DNA of 64,000 nt from Cytophagales bacterium. GTDB lineage: Bacteria; Bacteroidota; Bacteroidia; Cytophagales; 172606-1. The position numbers were made by a program, and so were the translations under genes. Shown here in pieces: positions 18,900-27,855 of the stretch; positions within the stretch are counted from its first letter, which is position 1, and each line of letters begins with the position of its first letter. The DNA lies in the NCBI GenBank assembly GCA_030446715.1, contig JAUJMU010000001.1:1-64000 (forward strand). Reading direction: 5' to 3'. The notes below the pieces were generated by a model. It saw only the letters and a list, made by a program, of their open reading frames with translations. It searched no databases and was not told where the DNA came from.

Positions 18900-20186
18900 C
18901 TACCTCCCGCGTATTGCCGGCTGAACGGTGAGCTTGATCACATCAATGCGGGCGTTGTGTACGGCAAGCACCGTAAAGCGGAAAGCACCCACCGTGATCT
19001 GCTCGTTTACTCTTGGCATCTTTGCCAGTGCCGCCAGGATCAGTCCGCTCAGCGTTTTGTGTTCCCCCTCGGGCAGATTCAGGCCGTATTTCTGGTTGAG
19101 GTACCGTATTTCGTGGCGGGCACTGAGCAGGTAGGTGTTTTCGTTGAGCTTCTCCTCCACCCAGTCTTCACTCTGATCATGTTCGTCCTGGATTTCGCCG
19201 AAGATCTGCTCCATGATATCTTCCAGACTCACTAGTCCCGAGGTGCCGCCGAATTCATCAACCACCAACGCAAGGCTGCTCTTGCCGGATATAAATTTGA
19301 GCAAGACCTCGCTGACCGGTGTGGTTTCGGCTACCACCTGAATCGGCTCGAGCAGGGCTTGGATCTCCTTAGGCTTTCTGAACAGGTCCAGGGCGTGGCA
19401 GTACCCAATGATGTTGTCAATGGTGCCTTTGTAAACAATCACCTTGGAATGTCCGCTTTTCACGAAAGCCTCCCGCAGCACACTTACCTTGTCTTTCACC
19501 TCTACGGCGGTAATTTCGGTGCGTGGCACCATACACTCCCGCACCCGTACAGTTTTGAAGCGCAGGGCGTTGTTGAAAATAGCGGTATCCACCTCCGGTT
19601 CTTCCTTCTCCTTGCTGCGGCGGGCAAGGCTGGTCAGGTACTGATTCAGGTCGGTAAGATTGAAAACCTCTTTGCTCTCGGGCTGCGGAACATCCAGTAC
19701 CCGCTTCACCACCCACTTTGAGAGCCGGGACATCACCGCAATGAGCGGATAAAGCAGATAGTGCAGCACCCGGATGGGAATGGAAAAAGCCTGCAGGAAA
19801 GCATCGGGATTGACCAGAAAAACAAGTTTGGGCAGAAATTCAGCTACCAGCAGGAAAGGCAGCGCGAGAGCCAGAGCCAGCAGGGGCAGCACCAGCAGCG
19901 GCGACTGCCAGCCGGCGGGAAGCAGGGAGAGCACCAGCGGATAGCCGGCTTCGGCCGCAAACAGGCCAAACGTTACCATAGCCAGCACGTACCCGATCAG
20001 GGTAGTGCCCACGAAAGCCGAAGGATTCTTGACAAACCGGTACAGGATACGCCCCGAATAGATTCCTTTCTTGTCCATAAACTCAATGTGCAGCTTATTG
20101 GCAGCTATAAAGGCAATCTCCAGACAGGAAAACATGGCTGCAAAGGACAGAGAGAGCACAATCCCGGTGGCTTGCGCGAAAGTCAT
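18900..20186 (-). CDS. CNNM/CorC-type transporter-associated protein (hemolysin C family)
   Basis: A 428-residue membrane protein. An N-terminal DUF21/CNNM domain with four hydrophobic segments covers about residues 1-190. Two CBS domains follow (CMVPRTEITAVEVKDKVSVL onward). The C-terminal CorC_HlyC transporter-associated domain ends near residue 420 and is preceded by VDEFGGTSGLVSLEDIMEQI, a family hallmark. Homologues export Mg2+/Co2+ or related cations. Its start overlaps the stop of the small membrane protein upstream by 4 bp, and it is the last gene of the coaX-OMP-lptC string, a conserved order in Bacteroidota. Confidence 0.93.
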   Translation of the reverse strand: MTFAQATGIVLSLSFAAMFSCLEIAFIAANKLHIEFMDKKGIYSGRILYRFVKNPSAFVGTTLIGYVLAMVTFGLFAAEAGYPLVLSLLPAGWQSPLLVLPLLALALALPFLLVAEFLPKLVFLVNPDAFLQAFSIPIRVLHYLLYPLIAVMSRLSKWVVKRVLDVPQPESKEVFNLTDLNQYLTSLARRSKEKEEPEVDTAIFNNALRFKTVRVRECMVPRTEITAVEVKDKVSVLREAFVKSGHSKVIVYKGTIDNIIGYCHALDLFRKPKEIQALLEPIQVVAETTPVSEVLLKFISGKSSLALVVDEFGGTSGLVSLEDIMEQIFGEIQDEHDQSEDWVEEKLNENTYLLSARHEIRYLNQKYGLNLPEGEHKTLSGLILAALAKMPRVNEQITVGAFRFTVLAVHNARIDVIKLTVQPAIRGR

Positions 20187-20446
20187 CGGGATTTGCCGGG
20201 TTTACGGACCGGCTTCGGATTACGGGTCGGGCGGCCGGGGGTCTGGGCGGCTTTCTCCGCGGCCTGCGCTTTCTTCTTACGGAGCTGAAACACCAGAAAC
20301 AGGGAAATAGACAGCATGAATATCCAGTAGCTGTGCGTAAAACCCACCGTAAAGTTTTCGTTGTTGGTGATCACGATGAGCTGGTGCACCCCAATGATTG
20401 TAAAAGCGGCAGCAAGGGAAAGCAGTACGATATCAGTTAGCTTCAT
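20183..20446 (-). CDS. small two-TM protein of the lptC-corC operon
   Basis: An 87-residue protein from the ATG at 20446, overlapping the end of lptC by 14 bp and the corC start by 4 bp, so it is translationally coupled on both sides. Seen: two hydrophobic helices (LTDIVLLSLAAAFTIIGVHQ and SYWIFMLSISLFLVF) and a basic C-terminal tail ending KPVRKPGKSR. No known domain recognised. A longer reading to 20521 exists but lies within lptC. The overlaps make it very likely real. Confidence 0.8.
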   Translation of the reverse strand: MKLTDIVLLSLAAAFTIIGVHQLIVITNNENFTVGFTHSYWIFMLSISLFLVFQLRKKKAQAAEKAAQTPGRPTRNPKPVRKPGKSR

Positions 20447-20999
20447 CAGTGGCAGTTTGCTTGAGCGGGAAGACGCCGGTAGGCTTCCGGATGCTGTACC
20501 GGCTGAAGTCCTGGGCAGCATCCAGACCTTCGCCCTTCAGGATTTCGTCGTCAGTCGTGATGGTTACAAACTTCTCCGTGTAAATGGTCTTGGTATCGGG
20601 CTTCCAGTTCAGTTCTTCAGTATTGAGCGTTTCGCCTTTTTCGATGTTGTTGACGACCACGTTGCCGGTTACGTTGTAAATATTGTTGGCGTACCGGACA
20701 CCCTTGTTGGCTTTCAGAGTGGTGGTTTTCGCGCCTTTATCGTCAAAAAATTCAACGTAGACGCCTTTCGGGAAGTAACGGTCTCCGTTGGCCTTCTCCG
20801 TCTGCAAGGGTGCTTTCAGGTGAATTTTGAGCCGGGCCGAATCACTGAAGATCATTTCGAGGTCGTGTACTTCTGATAGCGGGCCTTTGTATTCGGGTAT
20901 CTGCCTGATCCCTTTTTCATCACCGCAACCGGTCAGCAGCATCAGCCCGGCCAATACCGTCACAGCCGAAAGCACCCGGAACCTGATTGTTTGCCACAT
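20433..20999 (-). CDS. lptC: LPS export ABC transporter periplasmic protein LptC
   Basis: A 188-residue lipoprotein with signal peptide and lipobox (LAGLMLLTGCGDEKG). The body has the LptC/OstA-type repeated beta-strands: DARLKIHLKAPL-like segments, YFPKGVYVEFFDDKGAKTTT, TLKANKGVRYANNIYNVTGN and VVVNNIEKGETLNTEELNW. LptC relays lipopolysaccharide from the LptBFG complex to LptA across the periplasm. It is followed by overlapping genes. Upstream, a 124-bp gap with an F2 repeat separates it from the barrel protein. Confidence 0.92.
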   Translation of the reverse strand: MWQTIRFRVLSAVTVLAGLMLLTGCGDEKGIRQIPEYKGPLSEVHDLEMIFSDSARLKIHLKAPLQTEKANGDRYFPKGVYVEFFDDKGAKTTTLKANKGVRYANNIYNVTGNVVVNNIEKGETLNTEELNWKPDTKTIYTEKFVTITTDDEILKGEGLDAAQDFSRYSIRKPTGVFPLKQTATDEAN

Positions 21000-21002
21000 A
21001 CC

Positions 21003-21110
21003 TTGAAAAATTATAAATTTTAGATTTTGAATTTTGAATTGAAAAAGTTAAAGCATGAATACCATCTGCTCAATCCAAAATTCATAATCCATCATTTAAA
21101 ATCTTGTTCT
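21003..21110. repeat. intergenic phrase repeat F2, copy a
   Basis: AT-rich facing arms: TAAATTTTAGATTTTGAATT then TTGAATTG on one side (21013-21041), and CAATCCAAAATTCATAATCC then ATCATTTAAAATCTTG on the other (21071-21106). The arms consist of iterated ATTTTGAAT phrases. The element lies between the barrel protein stop and the lptC start, both on the minus strand. Confidence 0.6.
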
Positions 21111-21123
21111 ACGAACAACCCGG

Positions 21124-22440
21124 TCAGTCAATTTTTGGTTTCAGGAACCAGCCAAAATCATTGATGGTAAAGCCAAACACCACGTTTATGTAACGTTCAC
21201 GGATCAGATTGCTCTCCAGGGTGCCGCGCTGTCCTATGGCAAGAGAAAGGTTCATGTACGAAACGCTGCGCCGGTCGGCGGGAGTAATGGGCAGGAATAC
21301 GCCACCCCGCAGGCTCACATCGCTTAATTGTTTACCTCCACCCGGCACCGAGAATGGCATCTGGGAGTAGTTGAGGCCAAACCGGTAAGTAGCCCTTTTG
21401 AAATAACTGTCAATTGACCGCCAGTCGGGGGTCCACTCGCCGCCCACGCCTAAGGTAAAGGTGTTCCGCAGAGCGCCGAGCTGGTTGTCGGCCTGCAGAT
21501 CAGAAAAACGGCGGAACGTCACATCGGCGGCCAAAGCCCAATGCAGGGGCTCTTCGAGGCTGACGCCAAGTTGGTAACCGCCCGGCAGCCTGGTTGTAGC
21601 GGACACGGTATCCAGCGGTACCAGCTCAATATATTCTCCGTCGGACTGGCCGCGGTACTGGATGGACGAAAACTGCTTGCCCTTCAGGTCGCGCGAGATG
21701 TCGTAGGTAGCACCTACGTTCCAGTATACCCGGTCGTTGAGCCGGTGGCGGTACACCACCCCCGGCTTGAACACAAGGTCAGACTGGTTGGTGCGGCGTA
21801 CGGATGCCACATTGTAACCAATCAATGAATCGGCAAACACCTGCGAAACGGCTTCCTTCGTAATGGAGCCGAACACAAAGCTGGTTTGCAGGCCAATGGC
21901 CAGATCCTGAATAAGCCGTTCCTGACCGTCTTCTTTCCGGAACACGGTCACGCCATTGGTGAAGCTGACCGCATTGAGTCCCCCCAGGCCACGGTAAGTA
22001 TACAGAGCCGGGGTAGTGCTCCCGATCACGGTGCCTCTGGTAGTACTCTCGTACTGATGCGCACTGTAAGGTGCCAGATTGACGCCCAGCGTCCAGCGGC
22101 GGCTGGCCGGAAAAGCAAGGGCAAGGTAGTTGAGGTTCAGGTTGAAGTCGCGCTGCTGAGCCTGGCCGGTTCTGAGCTGTTTCAGTCCGCCGGCAAAACC
22201 GACATCAAAGGCAGTGCTCCGGTTGCGGACCAGCAGGGCCGGATTGACATTGTTGATGAAGATACCGTTGGCATAGGCAGCACCCACGCTGCCAATGGCT
22301 ACGTTGGGAGCAAAGCCGGGGTAAACAAGTTCGCCAATACCGATCTGAGAATAGGGGGAGTTGCCGACACGTTGCGCAAATCCTGTCTGAACAGCCAGAC
22401 AGCAAAGCAGCATGACGGCAATCCTAAGTGAGTGAAACAT
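21124..22440 (-). CDS. outer-membrane beta-barrel protein (FadL/OmpP1-like, uncharacterised)
   Basis: A 438-residue protein with a signal peptide (MFHSLRIAVMLLCCLAVQTG, cleavage after FA-QR). The N-terminal RVGNSPYSQIGIGELVYPGF and the repeated amphipathic strands up to a terminal aromatic-containing strand (NVVFGFTINDFGWFLKPKID) indicate a large barrel. Its place between coaX and lptC is conserved in Bacteroidota. The start overlaps the coaX stop by 17 bp. Substrate unknown; similarity to fatty-acid or hydrophobic-compound transporters is by general architecture only. Confidence 0.82.
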   Translation of the reverse strand: MFHSLRIAVMLLCCLAVQTGFAQRVGNSPYSQIGIGELVYPGFAPNVAIGSVGAAYANGIFINNVNPALLVRNRSTAFDVGFAGGLKQLRTGQAQQRDFNLNLNYLALAFPASRRWTLGVNLAPYSAHQYESTTRGTVIGSTTPALYTYRGLGGLNAVSFTNGVTVFRKEDGQERLIQDLAIGLQTSFVFGSITKEAVSQVFADSLIGYNVASVRRTNQSDLVFKPGVVYRHRLNDRVYWNVGATYDISRDLKGKQFSSIQYRGQSDGEYIELVPLDTVSATTRLPGGYQLGVSLEEPLHWALAADVTFRRFSDLQADNQLGALRNTFTLGVGGEWTPDWRSIDSYFKRATYRFGLNYSQMPFSVPGGGKQLSDVSLRGGVFLPITPADRRSVSYMNLSLAIGQRGTLESNLIRERYINVVFGFTINDFGWFLKPKID

Positions 22441-23158
22441 TATGTAGTAAGATACGATTCAAGCCGATTAACACCAGTTCCGGCACCGCAAAGATGATGC
22501 CTTTTAATTGAGATTCAAAGAAATGCGCATCGCCGCCGCAGAGAATAGTGGTCAGGGGAAAAAACCGGGACCCGTACCGGGCCATCATGCCTTCTATTTC
22601 TCCCAGCAGGCCATTGACTACTCCGCTCTGCATGGCCGCACGGGTGGTTTTGCCGATGATTGCTGCACCAGCCTCCGGTTCAATTAACGGCAAACGTGCC
22701 GTAAACGTATGCATGGCCCGGAATCGCATGTGCAATCCCGGCGAAATAGCCCCGCCGTGGTAATTGCCGCCGGCATCCAGGAGGTCGTAGGTGATGCAGG
22801 TGCCAAGGTCAATCACGAGGCAGTGCTTACCCGGATACCGGGCGGCGGCTCCTGCTACGGCGGCCAGCCGGTCCATGCCCAGCGTCTGTGGCGATTCGTA
22901 CAGGTTGGCAACGGGTACGGGCAGGCGGTAATCCAGCACATAAACGGAAGAAATCACGGGCAGCAGCTGAGTCCGGAGTGCCGCCGCGTCGCCGCTTACC
23001 GAGCAGATGATCACGTGCCGGGGCCGCACCTCCTCTACCAGGGCCGGCAGTCCGGCAACCTCCACTCTCCGGGCTGGCTTTACCAGCATCTCTCCCTCAA
23101 AAATGCCCACCTTGGCGGCCGTATTGCCCAGATCAATGGCAATATTGTATGGTTGCAT
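22424..23158 (-). CDS. coaX: type III pantothenate kinase
   Basis: Catalyses ATP-dependent phosphorylation of pantothenate, the first step of coenzyme A synthesis. 244 residues. Seen: the N-terminal acetokinase-fold phosphate loop IAIDLGNTAAKVGIFEGE, the LGMDRLAAVAGA segment, CLVIDLGTCITYDLLDAGGN and GGAISPGLHMRFRAMHTFTA, all CoaX signatures. The ATG and first codons (MQPY) are read from the terminal AACCATGCAACCATAC phrase of an F1 repeat that fills the upstream gap. First gene of the coaX-OMP-lptC string. Confidence 0.95.
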   Translation of the reverse strand: MQPYNIAIDLGNTAAKVGIFEGEMLVKPARRVEVAGLPALVEEVRPRHVIICSVSGDAAALRTQLLPVISSVYVLDYRLPVPVANLYESPQTLGMDRLAAVAGAAARYPGKHCLVIDLGTCITYDLLDAGGNYHGGAISPGLHMRFRAMHTFTARLPLIEPEAGAAIIGKTTRAAMQSGVVNGLLGEIEGMMARYGSRFFPLTTILCGGDAHFFESQLKGIIFAVPELVLIGLNRILLHNVSLT

Positions 23159-23338
23159 GGTTACATTGCTGAATTGTTGCGCTGTTCAATTGTTGCATTG
23201 CTACATTGTTTAATTGCCTGATTGTTGGACGGCTATATGGTCATATGGTTGTATGGCCGGCATGATCCTTACAGAAGCAGACAATCTGACAATGCAGCAA
23301 TGCAACAGTTTAGCAATTTAACCATACAACCATTCAAC
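23150..23338 (-). repeat. intergenic phrase-repeat hairpin F1, copy 2 (core-containing)
   Basis: Fills the entire gap between the coiled-coil protein stop (23334) and the coaX start (23158). Read in the direction of transcription, a TTG-rich arm (GTTGAATGGTTGTATGG, TTAAATTGC, GTTGCATTGC) is followed by a core, then by a CAA-rich arm (CCATACAACC, CAATTAAACAATGTAGC, AATGCAACAATTG). The core CAGATTGTCTGCTTCTG-N-AAGGATCATGCCGGC (23256-23288) recurs in copy 4. The arms can fold into a long imperfect stem. Confidence 0.75.
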
Positions 23339-23891
23339 TCATCAGCAAGCCGTAAAGGATGATCAGTACCACGCCGGCCACCAGCACGGCAAGGCCGATG
23401 AGCCAGTAGTTGACCGCGGGTGCTTCCGGTACGGGGGCAGAACGTTCTGAAGGGTTACGTTCGGGCAGCGAAAGGCTCAGTTTGGTTTCCAGCGCCTGTT
23501 TGCTCTGTTCGAGTGAATAGATAATGTTGTTCTGTTCGCGGCTTCGTTCGATCAGTTGAGTGAGCTGGGTATCTTTGGCAGCCAGTTGCCGGTCCTTCTC
23601 GGCCAGCTGCGTCTCCAGCAGGGCAATCAGCGTAGATTTATCGGGACCGCCGGGGGCAGGAGCAGACATCGGTTCAGGCTCGGGGGCGGCCGGGGCAACT
23701 TGCGCGACGGCAGCTTTCGGTACCACGCCAAGGTGCTTGTTCATAAAATCAAGCCTGATCCGGAACAGCCCGTCCTCAAAGCGGACGTACTTGCTGCTGC
23801 GGTGCTCCTCGCAGAAACGGCTGATTTCGCGTACGGAATGCCCCGACAGCCGGGCGGCCTTTTTTACGGAAACAAACTGCTTATCTGCCAT
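23334..23891 (-). CDS. tail-anchored coiled-coil protein with N-terminal helix-turn-helix-like segment
   Basis: A protein of about 185 residues from the ATG at 23891 (MADKQFVSVKKAARLSGHSV); an upstream ATG at 23924 is possible. Seen: an N-terminal MerR/excisionase-like segment (SVKKAARLSGHSVREISRFC), a proline/alanine linker, a coiled coil (LLETQLAEKDRQLAAKDTQL onward) and one C-terminal membrane helix (WLIGLAVLVAGVVLIILYGL). This layout suggests a membrane-tethered DNA- or protein-binding factor. No specific family recognised. It precedes coaX on the same strand. Confidence 0.72.
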   Translation of the reverse strand: MADKQFVSVKKAARLSGHSVREISRFCEEHRSSKYVRFEDGLFRIRLDFMNKHLGVVPKAAVAQVAPAAPEPEPMSAPAPGGPDKSTLIALLETQLAEKDRQLAAKDTQLTQLIERSREQNNIIYSLEQSKQALETKLSLSLPERNPSERSAPVPEAPAVNYWLIGLAVLVAGVVLIILYGLLMS

Positions 23892-24018
23892 TGGCCGGGA
23901 GTCGTTTAGGGGAAAGATGCGCAAAATTGTTGGTTAGGGGCAAATAAAATAATAGTTTTAAGATTGATCTTTCTGACCCGGCGATCTTTTCCACTCATAA
24001 ACCTTTCGGGTATTGCGC

Positions 24019-26163
24019 ATGAAAACAAACTTTGTCAACCTCCTCTCCGGTACCCTGCTGAGCCTTTGCCTGGCAGCCGGAGCAAATGCCCAGTCACAAA
24101 TGGCCAACACCGCTCCCCTTCAGCCGCCGGCGGCTAAGAAAAACCCGAAGCAGCTCACGATGCACGGCGTTACGCGTACTGACAACTACTACTGGCTCAA
24201 CCAGCGGGAAGATCCGGAAGTGATTGCGTACCTGAACGCCGAAAACAGCTATCTGAAGCAGAAAATGGCGCATACCGAAGCCTTACAGGAAAAACTGTAC
24301 AACGAAATGCGCGGACGCATCAGGGAAGACGACGCTTCCGTGCCTTTTCTGGAGAATGGTTTCTATTACTATACCCGCTACGAAAAGGGCGGCGAATACC
24401 CGCTGTACTGCCGCCGGAAAGGGTCGCTTACCGCCACCGAAGAAATCATGATCAACGGCAACGAGATGGGCAGGGGCAAAGGCTATTTCAGTATCAGCGG
24501 CTGGCAGGTAAGTCCCAACAGCAATCTGCTTACGTTTGCCGTAGATACCATTGGCCGCCGCATTTACAACCTCCGGTTCAAGGACCTGAAAACGGGTAAA
24601 ATGCTGCCCGACGTGATTACCGCCACCACGCCCAATGTCGCCTGGGCCGCCGATAATCAGACGGTATTCTACACCCGGCAAGACCTGCAGACGCTCCGCT
24701 GGGATAAGATTTACCGCCACCAGCTGGGCACGGACCCGGCAAAAGACGTGCTGGTCTACAATGAGCCCGACGAAACTTTCTACGCTTCGGTAGGCCGGAG
24801 CAAATCCAGAAAATACATCCTCATCAACTCGGGCAACAGTTCTTCCATGACTTCCGAAGCTCAGTATCTGGAAGCGGGTAATCCGGCCGGCCCTTTCAGG
24901 ATGTTCCTGCCCCGCCAGAAAGGCCACCAGTACGACATTGACCACGCCGACGGCAGGTTTTACATCCGCACCAACGACGGAGCCCAAAACTTTAAGCTGA
25001 TGTCGGCAGCGGAAGGCAACCTCGCCAAAGCCAGCTGGAACGAAGTGGTGCCGCACCGCCCGGACGTGCTGCTGGAGGGCTTCGACCTGTTCAAAGATTA
25101 CCTGGTGCTGCAGGAACGGGCCAGGGGCCTGACCCAGATTCAGGTCAGGGGCCTGGAGCGGCGACGCCCACTTTCCGGACTTCGGCGAAGCGGCCTACAC
25201 GGCTTCCGTGGCGCATAACCCCGAATACAATACCAAAACCCTGCGCTACAACTACACTTCCATGACCACCCCCAGTCGGTGTATGATTACGACATGGCGG
25301 CCCGTACGCGCAGGCTGATGAAACAGACGGAGGTGCCGGGCAGTTTCGATTCTGAAAATTACCAGACCGAACGGCTGTTCGCCACGGCTTCTGACGGCAC
25401 CAAAGTGCCAGTTTCACTGGTGTACCGCAAGGGCATCCGCAAAGATGGCAACAATCCGCTGCTGGTGTACGGCTACGGTTCTTACGGCATTTCTATGAAC
25501 CCAGGGTTCAACTCATCGGCGCTGAGTCTGCTGGACCGCGGCTTTGTGTACGCCATTGCCCACATCCGCGGTGGTCAGGACATGGGCCGCGCATGGTACG
25601 AAGACGGGAAGTTGTTCAAGAAAAAGAACACCTTCACCGACTTTATCGCCTGCACGGAATTTCTGCAGAAAGAAGGCTTTTCGCGGCCCGGAAAGACCTT
25701 TGCCATGGGCGGCAGTGCCGGTGGCCTGCTGATGGGTGCCGTCATGAACATGCGTCCCGACCTGTACAAGGGCATGATTGCGGCCGTACCGTTTGTGGAC
25801 GTGGTGACCACCATGCTCGATTCGTCCATTCCACTGACCACCAATGAATACGACGAATGGGGCAACCCGAACGAGAAGGAATATTTCGATTACATGCTGT
25901 CTTACTCACCGTACGACCACATAGAAACAAAAAAATACCCGAACCTGCTGATTACGACCGGCCTGCACGATTCGCAGGTGCAGTACTGGGAGCCGGCCAA
26001 GTGGGTAGCCAGGTTGCGCGAACTGAATAAAGAAAACAACCTGCTGCTCCACACCAACATGGAAGCCGGCCACGGCGGCGCTTCCGGCCGCTTCCGCCGC
26101 TACAAGGAAACGGCTATGCAATACGCTTTTCTGCTGGACCTGGCAGGGGTAAAACAGCAATAA
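24019..26163 (+). CDS. S9A prolyl oligopeptidase / oligopeptidase B-like, two frameshifts
   Basis: A secreted serine peptidase: signal peptide from the ATG at 24019, N-terminal [20 protein letters not shown] and [18 protein letters not shown] typical of PtrB-like enzymes, beta-propeller to about residue 430, then the hydrolase domain. The triad is present: Ser in [11 protein letters not shown], Asp in [12 protein letters not shown], His in [11 protein letters not shown]. The frame breaks near 25155 and again near 25275. In the third frame between them the family sequence continues ([39 protein letters not shown]), so each break is a one-base indel. Corrected length is about 715 residues, normal. 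Sequencing error is the simpler explanation. Confidence 0.88.
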
Positions 26164-26277
26164 CGGGAGACCGGAAGAAGGGAGGAACAAAACTTTTATT
26201 GCTCTGCGGAAAACCATTCAGTAAAAGAATTGTATAAGTATCGCATGGTACCAACCTTATTTAACCAATATAATTCC

Positions 26278-26956
26278 ATGAAAAAAACCGTCCTTCTGGC
26301 AGCTTTGTCTGCCATTACCGGCCTGGCCACTGCGCAGGTTTCCATTATTCCCAGGGCCGGTATCACTATCGCCAATGCCTCTCTGGCCGACGATAATGGC
26401 CTGCGCAACGGGAAAACTTCACTGCTGGGCTTTACTGGCGGGCTGGGGTTCAACTTCAGCGTGACGGATGATAATTTCTTCTCCATCCAGCCGGAGATTC
26501 TTTACGTTCAGAAAGGCTTTTCAGCGGCCGCCACCGGCATCATCAATTACAATGGCGATTACCGGCTCAATTATGTGGAAGTGCCGCTGCTTTTCAAAAT
26601 CAACTTTGGTGGCAAGCGGTTAAACTCTACGTGAATGCCGGCCCCAGCGTGGGCTATCTGCTCAATGGCCGCATAAAGGAGAAGGGAATGTGCTGGGGAT
26701 AATTGGATCTTCTCTTGATGAACCTATTGAATTTACCGATTCACCAAATCCGGTTTCGGTCACTGAACTGGACGCCAACCGGGTAGAAATCGGGCTCAAC
26801 TTCGGCGGCGGACTCGGTCTCTCACTGGGGAGAAGTGTACTTTTCGGCGATGTGCGCTACAATGCCGGCCTCACCGACTTCAACCGCGATGCTAAATCCA
26901 AAAACCAGGTATTTGCCATCACTGCCGGTCTGCGGATTCCCCTGGGGGGCCGTTAA
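26278..26956 (+). CDS. outer-membrane beta-barrel protein (PorT/OMP_b-brl type), two frameshifts
   Basis: From the ATG at 26278: signal peptide (MKKTVLLAALSAITGLATA), then alternating barrel strands SIIPRAGITIANASL, FSIQPEILYVQKGFSA and YVEVPLLFKINFGGKRL. The frame then breaks in an A-run near 26625 (LKLYVNAGPSVGYLLNGRIK resumes) and again near 26685. The C-terminus (VEIGLNFGGGLGLSLGRSVL, FGDVRYNAGLTDFN, ending GLRIPLGGR) is a typical last-strand region. Corrected length is about 226 residues. The family is common in Bacteroidota; its function here is unknown. Both lesions are single missing bases in A homopolymers. Confidence 0.82.
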
Positions 26957-27021
26957 GAGAGGAGACCGGAACGCGGGAGAAGGCCGGAAGATCAGTCCGG
27001 TTAACTTCCCGAATTCTTGTC

Positions 27022-27143
27022 CGAAGTCAGGATTTTCTCAAAATGGTCAACGTAACACTGACCACGGTCACGTGTAGGGTATGGACCGCCGTTTGTGTCT
27101 CACAAACGGCAACCCGGAAGCGTTTTGAGAAAGTCCTGACTAC
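27022..27143. repeat. inverted-repeat element between convergent genes
   Basis: AGTCAGGATTTTCTCAAAA (27025-27043) faces TTTTGAGAAAGTCCTGACT (27123-27141) with one mismatch. Inside lies a second inverted repeat, GCCGTTTGTG...CACAAACGGC (27088-27110). Nested terminal and internal inverted repeats over about 117 bp without coding sequence suggest a small non-autonomous element. Confidence 0.6.
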
Positions 27144-27161
27144 ATCATCAAATATCAGGCA

Positions 27162-27198
27162 AAAGGGGTACTGTCGTTTCGGGACAAAGTACCCCTTT
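27162..27198 (-). terminator. intrinsic terminator between convergent genes
   Basis: AAAGGGGTACT (27162-27172) pairs perfectly with AGTACCCCTTT (27188-27198) around a 15-nt loop. On the minus strand the stem is followed by a short T-rich stretch after the lipoprotein gene stop. It could also terminate transcripts from the barrel-protein gene arriving on the plus strand. Confidence 0.65.
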
Positions 27199-27210
27199 GC
27201 TGTTTAAAAA

Positions 27211-27855
27211 TTACAAGCTCTGCTCCTGCGTAAAAGTGAGATTGCTGCCCAGCGTATACACCACCGTGCGGCTTCCCCCGGTCGGATTGGCATTTGCGTC
27301 AGTATCCTTGTACACCGGGAAGGTACGCAGCAGCTTGCCTCCCTCTACCTTGAATTTGTCGTGCCCCATGTAGCCTTTGGCGGCGGCACCTTTCAGGGGA
27401 GGCAGGGTAATGGCCTGTTTGCCGTTTTCAGTAAACTCGTAGCCGTACACTACCCCGTACGACCCGCTGCCCGTGCTTTCCACAAACACCAGTACTTCCG
27501 GTTTCCCGTTGTTGTTCAGGTCGGTGGTCATGGAGCCGGTCACCTGTCCGTCAATATTCTCAGTAAACTCCGTCAGCACCTTGCCGGCACGCCGGGCTTC
27601 GATTTGCAGGTCTTTCATGGTCTCTTCGCCCTGCACGGTTACGCTGATGGCGTAGTCCTGATTTTCCAGCCGCCGCTGGTAGGTAACACTTTCGGCGCGG
27701 GTGGTTACGGTAATGCCAGTGTCCCGGGGAGCAGTTGTGGTAACGCCTACGGTGGGGGCGTCAGTTGTCTTTTCGGTAGCCGTCTGGCTCTGGCAGCCAG
27801 CAAGGAGTATGGCACAAAATGCGCCCATGCATAAATTCCGGATCATTGAGGTCAT
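27211..27855 (-). CDS. lipoprotein, possibly PliI-like lysozyme inhibitor
   Basis: About 214 residues from the ATG at 27855 (MTSMIRNLCMGAFCAILLAG, then the lipobox Cys). A Thr/Ala-rich linker follows, then a domain with DLNNNGKPEVLVFVESTGSG, YGYEFTENGKQAITLPPL and GYMGHDKFKVEGGKLLRTFP, then VYKDTDANANPTGG. The last segment resembles the GYxGHDxF...FPxYxxGDxNxxPTGG pattern I associate with PliI-type periplasmic lysozyme inhibitors. That assignment is from memory and tentative. It would sit on a membrane facing the periplasm. Confidence 0.7.
   Translation of the reverse strand: MTSMIRNLCMGAFCAILLAGCQSQTATEKTTDAPTVGVTTTAPRDTGITVTTRAESVTYQRRLENQDYAISVTVQGEETMKDLQIEARRAGKVLTEFTENIDGQVTGSMTTDLNNNGKPEVLVFVESTGSGSYGVVYGYEFTENGKQAITLPPLKGAAAKGYMGHDKFKVEGGKLLRTFPVYKDTDANANPTGGSRTVVYTLGSNLTFTQEQSL

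Noticed and set aside
23160-23338. Possible CRISPR array (iterated short units)
   Set aside because: Units are 8-11 nt, irregular, without unique spacers, and the two halves are inverted; it is a hairpin-forming repeat.
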